From NCBI GenBank assembly GCA_049324315.1, contig JBMOKU010000024.1, forward strand, positions 1 to 13,748: DNA of 13,748 bases, in the 5' to 3' direction. Below the pieces are notes generated by a model, which was not told the DNA's origin, did no database searches, and was given only the letters and a program-made list of their open reading frames with translations. A program made the position numbers and the translations under genes. Source of the stretch: JBMOKU01 sp049324315. Lineage in GTDB: Bacteria; Bacillota; Clostridia; Peptostreptococcales; Thermotaleaceae. Below are positions 6,301 through 12,605 of this stretch, in pieces; positions within the stretch are counted from its first letter, which is position 1, and each line of letters starts with the position of its first letter.

Positions 6301-8269
6301 TTTCTTGGAAATCTCGCAGCGCAGGAATATCCTCCGTTTTTATGCCCAAGGCTTTAATAATCTTCATGGTAAGGAAGCTCTCTGCCGACAGCTTTGGTTC
6401 TGTTTCCTTCCTTTGAATAATCTTTTGCAGTCTATTCAGCGCATTCTCCTTATCCTTTACCTCCCCCAGCAAATGATAAATGGCTTCCAGTACAGATAAT
6501 CGCACATCATCATTCTCTACATCCACCAGTTTTTCCAAATAATCACATAAGGTTGCTGCAATCTCACCATCACTGTCAGACACAGGAATATACTTGATGG
6601 TTTCCAGCATATATAGCCTGGTTTCTGTCCCTTGCTTCTGTGGATTTGCATAGTATTTCGAAAGAATGGAGATATACTCACTGACTTGACCTTTCCTGCA
6701 GCGCTCAAATAATGCAGCAATCATATGCGTCATATTGTATCCAATCCAGCTTCTATGAATGGGAATAAACTTGATATCAGGATAAATCATCAGTTTTAAA
6801 TACTTATCCAGCAATTCCGTACTTAGTACATCAGAAAAATCCAGTTTTTCACTCTGGGGTACTTCCTTGCGATATTCTTCATCAAACATGGCAATTAATA
6901 TACCGATTAATTCCGCACATTGTCTTCGTATATCATCTTCCGGATGGATTAAAAGATCATATAAGAAATTAATGGTAATCATTTTCTGTTTTTGTGTCAT
7001 ATAGGTAGAGTATTCTTCAAATACATTTAAATATCGCCGAAGGTTATTGGTCTCGGATTCACTGCGGGCAATTTCCAGAATAGCATTCAAAGAACTCTCA
7101 TCCCGCAGCCGGTGCATCAGTCTAATATTATGATTAATTGCTAGATATTTTAAATTTTCAACAATTTCTTCTCCTTGCATTAAAGAAAAATGCTTTTCAG
7201 GGATAGATAGAACCTTATTGTCCTTACGATCAGGATCAAGACGTATTCCCATGTCCATCAAGTAATCTTCAAAATCCTTTAGTTTCCCGTATACTCTCCG
7301 ATACCTGCGTTCTTTAGCTTCATCCACATTGTCTAATTTATCAAGGATTACATCAAAGGATTCTTTTAAGCTGTATATATACATATTGGTTCCATTTTCC
7401 CTTTTGTCCCTTGCCTTCACACGGAAGTCACAATAGATAAGGATAAGGGATTCCAACGACAGATTTTCCAGTTCCAAATCCCAAGTGGAATGGTTGATGG
7501 CAATATTACGAATATAGTTGATATCATGCTTTTTAAACCATTGATCCGAATAATAATAGTGAAGGTATGGGACTCGTTTAGCATCTGTGCCTTTGCAGCC
7601 ATATTTACCGATATCATGTCCCGCAGCAGCTCCGGATACACGGCCTAGATCGATGGGAAGACCTATTGCTTTCAACTGACGACCGATGTGTAAAGCCAAA
7701 TAATGGACACCACTAATATGATCTAATGTAGTATATCCCTTTACTTCCTGATTCAGCTTCATCATTTCATAGATGTATTCGTCATAAAATGCTTTTTTGA
7801 ATGTAAGATATTCCCATGGGTTCTCTAATTCCTTTTCTTCCTCTTCCGTCAACAGATAAAGAGGATAGATGCTTTGCCATGTCCGGTCATCAGACTGTTT
7901 TTGAAATTCCGACACAATTCGCAGAACCTTTAAATAGAGTTCACAGGCATGATTCAATGACGGTAATAATTTAATTTCAATGGCCTCAGGAAAGGATTTG
8001 CTCAGTGTGTACTGAAAAATATATTCAAGCCAATTATCAGGCCCATCATCTCCAGCCATATCATTCAACATATTCTTGCACAGCTTCAGAACGCGGCTGC
8101 AGCTGTAATCCTTATCCTCTACGATGGTACTGACACATCCGTGAAAATAGATATCATGAATGTGGCTTTTAATAAATTTCTGATGTATGGATAAGCGGTT
8201 AAGAAAATCTTTATCCAGTAGGGCATCTACAATTTCATTATACATTTTATCCGTCAATAGGCTGTACAT
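3356..8269 (-). CDS. Giant multi-module protein: HD hydrolase, HEAT-like, NMNAT-like, GNAT-like, PRTase-like
   Basis: About 1637 residues; no signal peptide or membrane span. Numbering is from Met 8269. (a) HD phosphohydrolase, about 148-343: H184, H218-D219 in AAGHDIGK, H260, D281. (b) Helical HEAT-like repeats, about 378-908, e.g. DDVRLSVLEAIYHLL. (c) NadD/NMNAT-like nucleotidyltransferase, about 922-1118: GTFDPFSLSH (930-939), GSD (1020-1022), ISSTQIR (1085-1091); the usual HxGH reads SLSH, keeping only the second His. (d) GNAT-like segment, about 1133-1303; weakest call. (e) Phosphoribosyltransferase-like, about 1318-1538: LILVDDILVKGYR (1443-1455) fits the PRPP-binding signature except for one Lys. 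The C-terminal ~100 residues are unassigned. Met 8269 is preferred over Met 8275 because AAGGAG (8278-8283) is 8 bases from it but only 2 from the other. First gene of the operon. Module functions come from family motifs; the combined reaction, perhaps in nucleotide-cofactor metabolism, is inference. Confidence 0.85.
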   Translation of the reverse strand: MYSLLTDKMYNEIVDALLDKDFLNRLSIHQKFIKSHIHDIYFHGCVSTIVEDKDYSCSRVLKLCKNMLNDMAGDDGPDNWLEYIFQYTLSKSFPEAIEIKLLPSLNHACELYLKVLRIVSEFQKQSDDRTWQSIYPLYLLTEEEEKELENPWEYLTFKKAFYDEYIYEMMKLNQEVKGYTTLDHISGVHYLALHIGRQLKAIGLPIDLGRVSGAAAGHDIGKYGCKGTDAKRVPYLHYYYSDQWFKKHDINYIRNIAINHSTWDLELENLSLESLILIYCDFRVKARDKRENGTNMYIYSLKESFDVILDKLDNVDEAKERRYRRVYGKLKDFEDYLMDMGIRLDPDRKDNKVLSIPEKHFSLMQGEEIVENLKYLAINHNIRLMHRLRDESSLNAILEIARSESETNNLRRYLNVFEEYSTYMTQKQKMITINFLYDLLIHPEDDIRRQCAELIGILIAMFDEEYRKEVPQSEKLDFSDVLSTELLDKYLKLMIYPDIKFIPIHRSWIGYNMTHMIAALFERCRKGQVSEYISILSKYYANPQKQGTETRLYMLETIKYIPVSDSDGEIAATLCDYLEKLVDVENDDVRLSVLEAIYHLLGEVKDKENALNRLQKIIQRKETEPKLSAESFLTMKIIKALGIKTEDIPALRDFQEKSSYKVSDLFLSNLKTATNWSIKKIQVDVILEHVKEAPSNQGIHAAMHFCNLLKVSASESVRNRAGEALVAIAPYLTMEQRNDIAVELLRALEIEGYQFTKYIPDYFGRWMLHLQPVELDELIDDFIVKNKQSNTLTNALIIRTIGVAIENYADYKALYKEDERTYDLRFCRMLGIILNGLVHYNQQIKQIAFSVMGKDVFGSKKLDLEQKNYIFRLVSKKVLTLLVDTIEDKELIFLNNAAGLNHIYRFISDCKFYRGKIDIKIPERIAFFPGTFDPFSLSHKEIAREIRNLGFEVYLAVDEFSWSKKTQPNLIRRNIIKMSIADELEIYMFPKDLPVNIANQGDLRMLKEKFPESDVHVVVGSDVVVNASAYKVAQGENTIHSFSHIIFERASDGTPQKDMQLLDEAVKRIEGNVVRLTLAPRYEDISSTQIRNYIDQNRDISKLIDPLAQKYILDRGLYRREPQYKTLLQTKSVTIEIVYDPIPDELLMVLAKQFFQNPEEAYLKLCEFANKLNPRLLLIRSINQDGKILGFSAFHWIRSSTLFQELKNERISNYVRENSVGRILVLDGVFVEESPIFHNLEQVILTETLAFCIAKDYSYAVYYNTINEYVPEKVEEVLRLQGFQRLDYGEQNNPVYTVNMTTPCTLSLDIKSVIKEPFASSPRVGEAIYRSRKRLQEAITKFYPGHLVLSFSRSMMYENLIHKICEENEVSTEPLTPRVLGPGMCVPYGTILNGCTIPNTVTKSLHIDRLFTPDMNNYKTGAYPYYLDLENQVKVIAAFNRPLILVDDILVKGYRLRTLDPLLNREGVQVKKVIVGILSDRGKELMDMQQREVDCAYFIPRLKLWFNESLLYPYIGGDTLWRGEYPERNLIPSVNLIMPYMYPAFIKGTSKGAIYNLSYVSMMNAIDILSTIEEEYQEMHERNFTMGQLGEVFVSPRYPDHGRNISMDVNLSPLHYLENDMEHLKRLKRVCFDSRRE
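3361..3368 (-). promoter_or_regulatory. Ribosome site that fixes a TTG start
   Basis: AAGGAGGG on the - strand lies 8 bases before the TTG at 3352 and overlaps the last codons of the giant gene. It decides the rare start codon of the dehydrogenase-like gene and ties its translation to the gene upstream. Confidence 0.75.
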
Positions 8270-8277
8270 CTTCATCG

Positions 8278-8283
8278 CTCCTT
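8278..8283 (-). promoter_or_regulatory. Ribosome site deciding the giant gene's start
   Basis: AAGGAG on the - strand leaves only 2 bases to the ATG at 8275 but 8 bases to the in-frame ATG at 8269, the normal spacing. Translation therefore probably begins at 8269, two codons inside the longest frame. Confidence 0.65.
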
Positions 8284-8301
8284 AGTGAGTTGGTTATCTA
8301 C

Positions 8302-8330
8302 ATCTTATCAGATATGAGCGGCTTAATAAA
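8302..8330 (-). promoter_or_regulatory. Weak vegetative-type promoter candidate for the three-gene operon
   Basis: On the - strand TGATAAGAT gives an extended -10 (TGN followed by TAAGAT, 8302-8307). Seventeen bases upstream is TTTATT (8325-8330), a poor -35. No CATANNNT sporulation -10 is seen in this interval. The call rests on the extended -10 alone. Confidence 0.22.
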
Positions 8331-8372
8331 TATGGAAATGAAAACAATTACCGGATAAGTTGTCTATACATC

Positions 8373-8459
8373 CGCTTCGCCATGGGGACAGTTCCATCGT
8401 TTTCCCTTCGGTCCTTCGCTACGCTTCGGAAACGCTCGAACCGTCCCCATGACTCCGCT
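8373..8459. repeat. Palindromic dispersed repeat, copy 2
   Basis: Outer arms CATGGGGACAGTTC (8381-8394) and GAACCGTCCCCATG (8438-8451) pair with one mismatch. Inside, CGTTTTCC pairs with GGAAACG with a one-base bulge, and the centre contains three TTCG tetramers. Left end (8373-8395) and right end (8443-8459) match copy 1 at 893-967 in the same orientation; the right 17 bases are identical. The centre also contains TTCGCTACGC (8415-8424), identical to the left flank of copy 1 (891-900). Copy 2 lies just upstream of the giant gene, so the two copies enclose the whole three-gene operon. Confidence 0.8.
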
Positions 8460-8495
8460 TACATAATCTTTTTGACGATCAACCTTTTGACATAG

Positions 8496-8522
8496 AAAAA
8501 GAGCTTCCATTGAGCTCTTTTT
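8496..8522 (-). terminator. Terminator of the coat operon
   Basis: A 10-bp stem, AAAAAGAGCT (8496-8505) with AGCTCTTTTT (8513-8522), loop of 7. Read on the - strand it ends in TTTTT and overlaps the stop codon of the CotF-like gene. The A/T symmetry could also stop transcription from the other side. Confidence 0.75.
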
Positions 8523-8820
8523 AAGACTTAATTTGCTGAACAACGATCTCTGATTCGTGATAAGCTTCAAACAGTTGCTGTTCCGGTGTTGCATAGGGTT
8601 TTAACCACTCACGTTTTGCAACTAACTCTGTAAGAATACCGTGACTCAATACCATTTGTGTCAGTGCATTGGTATAAAGTGACCTCAGCTCCGGTGTCAC
8701 GCTTTCCAGCGCTGCCGCCAGATAAGCCATACAGGCCCCCTTAGAAGCCATCATCATATCGTTGGCAATATCCCGATCGTTCATTCTGTTACCTGTCAAT
8801 GTGTTCAATAAATTCGCCAT
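8521..8820 (-). CDS. CotF-like spore coat protein
   Basis: A 99-residue helical protein matching the CotF spore coat family: an early NDRDIANDMM segment (residues 14-23), then SKGACMAYLAAALESVTPELR (the family's K...L..A..E..TPELR pattern), LSHGILTELVAKREW (helix with His and the KxxW feature), and a final YATPEQQL..YHES stretch before the C-terminus. Length is typical for the short clostridial members. Proteins of this family assemble in the spore coat, deposited by the mother cell. The ATG follows the TAG of the upstream 72-residue gene with no gap, and AAAGGGGTG lies 6 bases before it inside that gene's last codons, so the two are co-translated. The hairpin at 8496-8522 ends the transcript. 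No exact mother-cell promoter was found upstream of the pair. Confidence 0.88.
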   Translation of the reverse strand: MANLLNTLTGNRMNDRDIANDMMMASKGACMAYLAAALESVTPELRSLYTNALTQMVLSHGILTELVAKREWLKPYATPEQQLFEAYHESEIVVQQIKS

Positions 8821-9039
8821 CTAATGCACCCCTTTTATATCAATGACTTGATTCTCATTAATAAATTGCCGCAACCCTTTGATTCTTACCTCACTGTCTA
8901 AAATGCCGGCCTCTGCCAGTCTTTTCAGCTCTTTATCATCGATAAACCCCTGTATATTCTTCATCTGCTTAATTGCATCAGCCTCCATTTGCAGTATCTT
9001 CACCAGTGATAACTTTTCATCTTCCGACAATACGCGCAT
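8821..9039 (-). CDS. Small helical coat-associated protein (CotF partner)
   Basis: A 72-residue, probably all-helical protein. The pattern LSEDEKLSLVKILQMEADAI (5-24), then IDDKELKRLAEAGILD, resembles the first helices of the small CotF-related, ferritin-like proteins that clostridia encode beside CotF, but the usual His in the second half is absent, so homology is only suggested. A very good ribosome site, AAAGGAGG (9048-9055), sits 8 bases before the ATG. The gene is directly followed by the CotF-like gene (TAG then ATG, no spacer), which makes a shared role in coat assembly likely. No cysteines, signal peptide or membrane segment are present. Confidence 0.75.
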   Translation of the reverse strand: MRVLSEDEKLSLVKILQMEADAIKQMKNIQGFIDDKELKRLAEAGILDSEVRIKGLRQFINENQVIDIKGVH

Positions 9040-9127
9040 TTGGTAACCTCCTTTTTCATGTATCAGGTATAGTATTATTTAAATGCAAACATATTATTCT
9101 TCGACAGCATATAAACTCATTTCAATC

Positions 9128-9161
9128 AAAAAAGATAACCTCAAACAACAGGTTACCTTTT
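9128..9161 (-). terminator. Terminator of the GGDEF-EAL gene
   Basis: On the - strand, 9150-9161 (AAAAGGTAACCT) pairs with 9130-9141 (AGGTTATCTTTT) through 12 bp including one G-U, loop of 8, ending in six T residues (9128-9133). It lies 25 bases beyond the stop codon of the gene. Confidence 0.75.
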
Positions 9162-9185
9162 ATTATTCTTATAAAAAATGTCTTT

Positions 9186-10820
9186 TCAACCTAAAAATCT
9201 TTTCTTTTCTTTCAACAATTTCTCAATAAACTGAGGCTGCTGTGGTTTACTGAATAAATATCCCTGGCCGATGTCACATTGATGTTCCGCCAAAAATTGA
9301 AGCTGATCTGTAGTTTCAACACCCTCAGCCACAACAAGCATTTTCATGTTATGGGCCAGTTGAATAACAGACTTTGCAATGGCTGCTTCACTGGATTTTT
9401 CCGCAATTTCTTTAACAAATGACTTATCCATTTTCAGAATATCAATGGGCAGAGTTTTCAAGTAGTTTAATGAAGAATATCCAATTCCAAAATCATCTAG
9501 AGATATTTTGATGCCCATTTCCTTTAGTTTCGTCAACTGCACAATTGCAGTATCCAAATCATCCATGATTGTACTTTCCGTAATCTCTAAATCGATCCAT
9601 TTGCTCTCAACACCAGTATCCTGTAAAATTTTTCCTATTGATTCTGCAAAATTGCCATGCTGCAGTTGTATGAGAGACAGATTTACTGCAATATGTATTG
9701 GGGGCAAACCTTGATTTACCCATTCAACATGCTGCTTGCACGCCTCTTTAAATACCCACTCACCAATGGGTACGATCAAACCCATGTCTTCTGCCAGCGG
9801 TATAAAATCCATAGGTGAGATAAATCCCTTTTTCGGATGAATCCAACGAATCAATGCTTCTACCCCCGAAATCTTCCCTGTCTTGAGATCAATCTGTGGC
9901 TGATAGAACAAGATAAACTCTTCATTCCGAACAGCTTGTCTTAAGCTGTTTTCCATGTCCAATTGGTATAACGCTTTGTCATTTAGCTGCTGTGTATAGA
10001 ATTCAAATCTGTTTCTGCCTTTTTCCTTCGCTGAAAACATAGCTGCATCCACGTTTTTTAGCAGTGTTTGTCCATTCAGCCCATCATCTGGATAGATGGT
10101 TATACCAACACTGGCTGAGACATGAAACTCACGTTCATTCAATATCCATGGTTTCTGCAGCACGTCCATAATCCGTTCTACCTCTGAAACCACTTCTTTT
10201 CTATTCGCAACGCTGGGAATAAATAATGCAAACTCATCTCCACCCATACGGGCAAAGACATTTTCATCTTTAAGCTGTGCTGATAACACGGAAGCCGCGT
10301 TCTTTAGAAGTCTATCACCAAAGCAGTGACCCAAACTGTCATTGATTTTTTTAAAATTATCTAAGTCAAAGTAGATTAATGCCAGTTTCTCATTTCTTTC
10401 TTTCGCATGATGTAACGCGTTTTTCAGTTCGTTTTCAAATAAAGCTCTGTTCGGCAGTCCTGTCAGTCCATCATAATAGGCTAACGTATATATTTTCTTC
10501 TCAGTCTTCTTCGTTTTTTCCATAATATTTTCAATGGTTTTCATTTTCTTTCTAATCAGCAAGTAGAATAATGCTGCCGTGACAAAGACATAGAACCATC
10601 CTTTAAATGTCTGCATTTCCTTAAAAACTTCTTTGTCCGCAGTCAAGGTATCTAATATTTCATCTGAAAGCACAATCCATAAGCCGCCGAATATGCCATA
10701 CACGAAGGTGATTTTTAAGGATTCATAATTGAAATCTATTTTTACATCCCATGAAAAGTTTTCACTTGGATTTTTTCCTGTTTTATTTTCACAACTGCTT
10801 TCTGCTTTTTCATCTGTCAT
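9186..10820 (-). CDS. Membrane-bound GGDEF-EAL cyclic-di-GMP protein
   Basis: 544 residues from the preferred ATG at 10820. Two membrane spans (about 35-53 and 75-90) enclose a ~20-residue outside loop too small for a classic sensor domain. A short coiled linker follows, then a GGDEF domain (about 108-275) with intact GGDEF at 193-197, then an EAL domain (about 285-535) with intact EAL (321-323), N380, E412, DDFG (442-445), K463, EGVE (499-502) and Q519. Both the diguanylate cyclase and the phosphodiesterase site therefore look competent. The RxxD inhibitory site is missing; KDEN stands at its position. The longest frame begins at GTG 10841, but AAAGGGGGGTG (10828-10838) would then lie inside the coding part, while it is about 7 bases before ATG 10820. 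It appears monocistronic. It probably sets c-di-GMP level for motility, surface or sporulation decisions. Confidence 0.93.
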   Translation of the reverse strand: MTDEKAESSCENKTGKNPSENFSWDVKIDFNYESLKITFVYGIFGGLWIVLSDEILDTLTADKEVFKEMQTFKGWFYVFVTAALFYLLIRKKMKTIENIMEKTKKTEKKIYTLAYYDGLTGLPNRALFENELKNALHHAKERNEKLALIYFDLDNFKKINDSLGHCFGDRLLKNAASVLSAQLKDENVFARMGGDEFALFIPSVANRKEVVSEVERIMDVLQKPWILNEREFHVSASVGITIYPDDGLNGQTLLKNVDAAMFSAKEKGRNRFEFYTQQLNDKALYQLDMENSLRQAVRNEEFILFYQPQIDLKTGKISGVEALIRWIHPKKGFISPMDFIPLAEDMGLIVPIGEWVFKEACKQHVEWVNQGLPPIHIAVNLSLIQLQHGNFAESIGKILQDTGVESKWIDLEITESTIMDDLDTAIVQLTKLKEMGIKISLDDFGIGYSSLNYLKTLPIDILKMDKSFVKEIAEKSSEAAIAKSVIQLAHNMKMLVVAEGVETTDQLQFLAEHQCDIGQGYLFSKPQQPQFIEKLLKEKKRFLG

Positions 10821-10839
10821 CGTACGCCACCCCCCTTTC

Positions 10840-10859
10840 ACTGCTGCCGAGACAGCAGT
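10840..10859 (-). promoter_or_regulatory. Leader hairpin before the GGDEF-EAL ribosome site
   Basis: ACTGCTG (10840-10846) and CAGCAGT (10853-10859) form a 7-bp stem with a 6-base loop, ending one base before the purine-rich ribosome site. It could modulate ribosome access. No c-di-GMP riboswitch consensus was recognised around it. Confidence 0.35.
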
Positions 10860-10952
10860 TCCATCCCATCGGCTTCTAACAGTTTTTTAATGTATACCCA
10901 TTATATGGAGACACTATCAAGTACGATGGAATAAATCATTCTAAAAATGAAC

Positions 10953-10966
10953 GGGTACGTCTACCC
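10953..10966 (-). terminator. Weak hairpin behind the MocR-region transcript
   Basis: GGGTA and TACCC form a 5-bp stem with a 4-base loop. Read on the - strand it is followed by GTTCATTTTT. It overlaps the stop of the 60-residue ORF. The stem is short, so termination here is uncertain. Confidence 0.2.
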
Positions 10967-11143
10967 TTCGAAAAAAGTCCTACGTTTTATCATATCGGCA
11001 TAAGGGTCACAAAGATTTATCATCCCTGTTCCCAGTAAAATATGGATAATGGGTTGGGGGCCTGTTCTGTCAGTGCTTTCATAGATTCCCTTTACTTTAC
11101 TGATTATTTTCTTCCAAATCAAACATTTCTTTCCTACCTTCAT
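10961..11143 (-). CDS. Doubtful 60-residue ORF behind the MocR gene
   Basis: The ATG follows the TAA of the MocR-type gene with no spacer, which could allow re-initiation, but no ribosome site is visible. The product is basic at the N-terminus, with several Lys, and has a short hydrophobic stretch (PIIHILLGTGMINL, about 30-43). I recognise no family. It does not look like a membrane protein or a DNA-binding motif. Nothing else occupies this interval, so it may be a real small gene, a remnant of a longer one, or chance. Codon-use or conservation evidence is lacking here. Confidence 0.3.
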   Translation of the reverse strand: MKVGKKCLIWKKIISKVKGIYESTDRTGPQPIIHILLGTGMINLCDPYADMIKRRTFFEG

Positions 11144-12601
11144 TTAATGATTGTCTTGTAGACTTTGAATCAATTCTGATAGCCTCTTTAAACCTTTGTC
11201 CAAATCTTCTAAAGAGGCGTAGGCATAGGATATACGTAAGAATTGATTATGAGAAAAATCATAGATATTTCCGGGATTGATAAGGATTCCTTCCTTCCAT
11301 GCTTCAGTAAAAAGCTTGTTTTGTGCTATCTGCGACTTAAGCTTCACCCAAATGTAGAATCCTCCTTTAGGTGCATTCCATACTGCAATGTCTGAAAAAT
11401 ACGTTTCCAATCCTTTCAATGCCACAGCCCTACGAATCTTTAACTGCCCTCTTATATCCACCAGATGCTGCTCATACATGCCACTGGAAATCCATTCCGT
11501 AGCTGCCCATTGTGATAAGGAACTGGAACCATAGTCTGTCTGCATTTTTATATCTCCCAATCGTTCAATCACCGGCTCAGGGCCGATGAGCCATCCGATA
11601 CGCAACCCAGGAGCCAATGATTTAGACAGACTTCCGAGATATAGAACCATACCGTTATGATCCATAACTTTTAAAGAGCTGAGGGGCTCTTCATCCATCC
11701 AAAGCTCCCGGTATACATCGTCTTCAATGATGGGCAGCCTTTCCCTCTCACATAAGGCTAAAACCTCTTTTCTTCTATGCATCGACATAACCGTTCCGGT
11801 AGGATTATGAAAGGATGGTATGGTATACAATAACGCGGTTCCTCTATGATGAAAATTTTTCATGATCTCCTTAGGAAGTATACCCTCATTGTCCATGGCA
11901 GCGCCCACCAACCGCATGCCCGCTGACTGGAAGACATGAAGAGACTTTAAATAAGAAGGTTTCTCCAAATATACAGTTGAACCGGGATGGAGAATACCCA
12001 TGGCGATCAATTGCAGAGCTTGCAGGGCGCCTGACACAATCAGCACAGAGGAGGGCGCTGCCTGTATACCATATTTTTTCACATGATCGCAGATACATTG
12101 CCGCAGTTCAAGCATCCCCAACGGCTCTTCGTAACCCAAGGCATGTATTTTTTCCGATATCCGGTTAAGCACAGTTTTCATCGTGGATGCAGGGTATAGT
12201 TCCGGTGAAAGCTCTCCAGTACCCAAACGGATGATGTCAGGTGCATATTCTAACCTATTGATTACTTGAATCGTTGGATGATTCGGCTGGTGTATGCCTC
12301 CTTCAATGTACTTTTGCCAGTTTGGCGGCGGCGAGGAGGTCAACAAAGACCAGGTATTATTCACAATCCTGGTTCCATTCCCGCCTTTTCCTTCCAAAAG
12401 TCCCTCTGCCTTCAATTCCTCCAATGCCTCGATGACCGTACTCCGATTCACATCAAAGAGCTTCGCCATTTCCCTTTGAGGCGGAAGTTTTGTACCTACC
12501 GTCCAATCCCCATTGGCAATTTTCTGTTTGATATAGGTAACAATCTGCCGATACAAAGGTATATTACTGATCTTATCCGGTTTCCAATCAATCGTTATCA
12601 T
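11144..12601 (-). CDS. MocR-family regulator (GntR HTH + PLP aminotransferase domain)
   Basis: 485 residues with the full MocR layout. A GntR winged helix-turn-helix covers about 10-80 (PLYRQI, then GTKLPPQREMAKLFDVNRST, 36-55). A linker of ~40 residues leads to a class I aminotransferase-fold domain (about 120-480) with the conserved NPTG (266-269), EDDVYREL (293-300; Asp to the PLP ring nitrogen), SLSKSLAPGLRIGW with the Schiff-base Lys K327, and R456 in LRISYA for a carboxylate. PLP binding should be intact, so it probably senses an amino compound or PLP itself and controls DNA binding. Length is standard. The ATG is 4 bp behind the kinase gene and has GGAG 7 bases upstream, so the two form one operon. 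The regulator may control its own operon; the inverted repeats upstream of the kinase are candidate sites. It is not assignable to PdxR, GabR or TauR from sequence alone. Confidence 0.92.
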   Translation of the reverse strand: MITIDWKPDKISNIPLYRQIVTYIKQKIANGDWTVGTKLPPQREMAKLFDVNRSTVIEALEELKAEGLLEGKGGNGTRIVNNTWSLLTSSPPPNWQKYIEGGIHQPNHPTIQVINRLEYAPDIIRLGTGELSPELYPASTMKTVLNRISEKIHALGYEEPLGMLELRQCICDHVKKYGIQAAPSSVLIVSGALQALQLIAMGILHPGSTVYLEKPSYLKSLHVFQSAGMRLVGAAMDNEGILPKEIMKNFHHRGTALLYTIPSFHNPTGTVMSMHRRKEVLALCERERLPIIEDDVYRELWMDEEPLSSLKVMDHNGMVLYLGSLSKSLAPGLRIGWLIGPEPVIERLGDIKMQTDYGSSSLSQWAATEWISSGMYEQHLVDIRGQLKIRRAVALKGLETYFSDIAVWNAPKGGFYIWVKLKSQIAQNKLFTEAWKEGILINPGNIYDFSHNQFLRISYAYASLEDLDKGLKRLSELIQSLQDNH

Positions 12602-12605
12602 ATTC

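Noticed and set aside
9056..9127. Mother-cell sigma promoter for the coat pair
   Set aside because: A promoter is expected, but no CATANNNT with a suitable upstream element was found on the - strand, so none is listed.
10821..10960. Possible c-di-GMP riboswitch before the GGDEF-EAL gene
   Set aside because: No GEMM-type conserved core was found; only a simple 7-bp hairpin is present.
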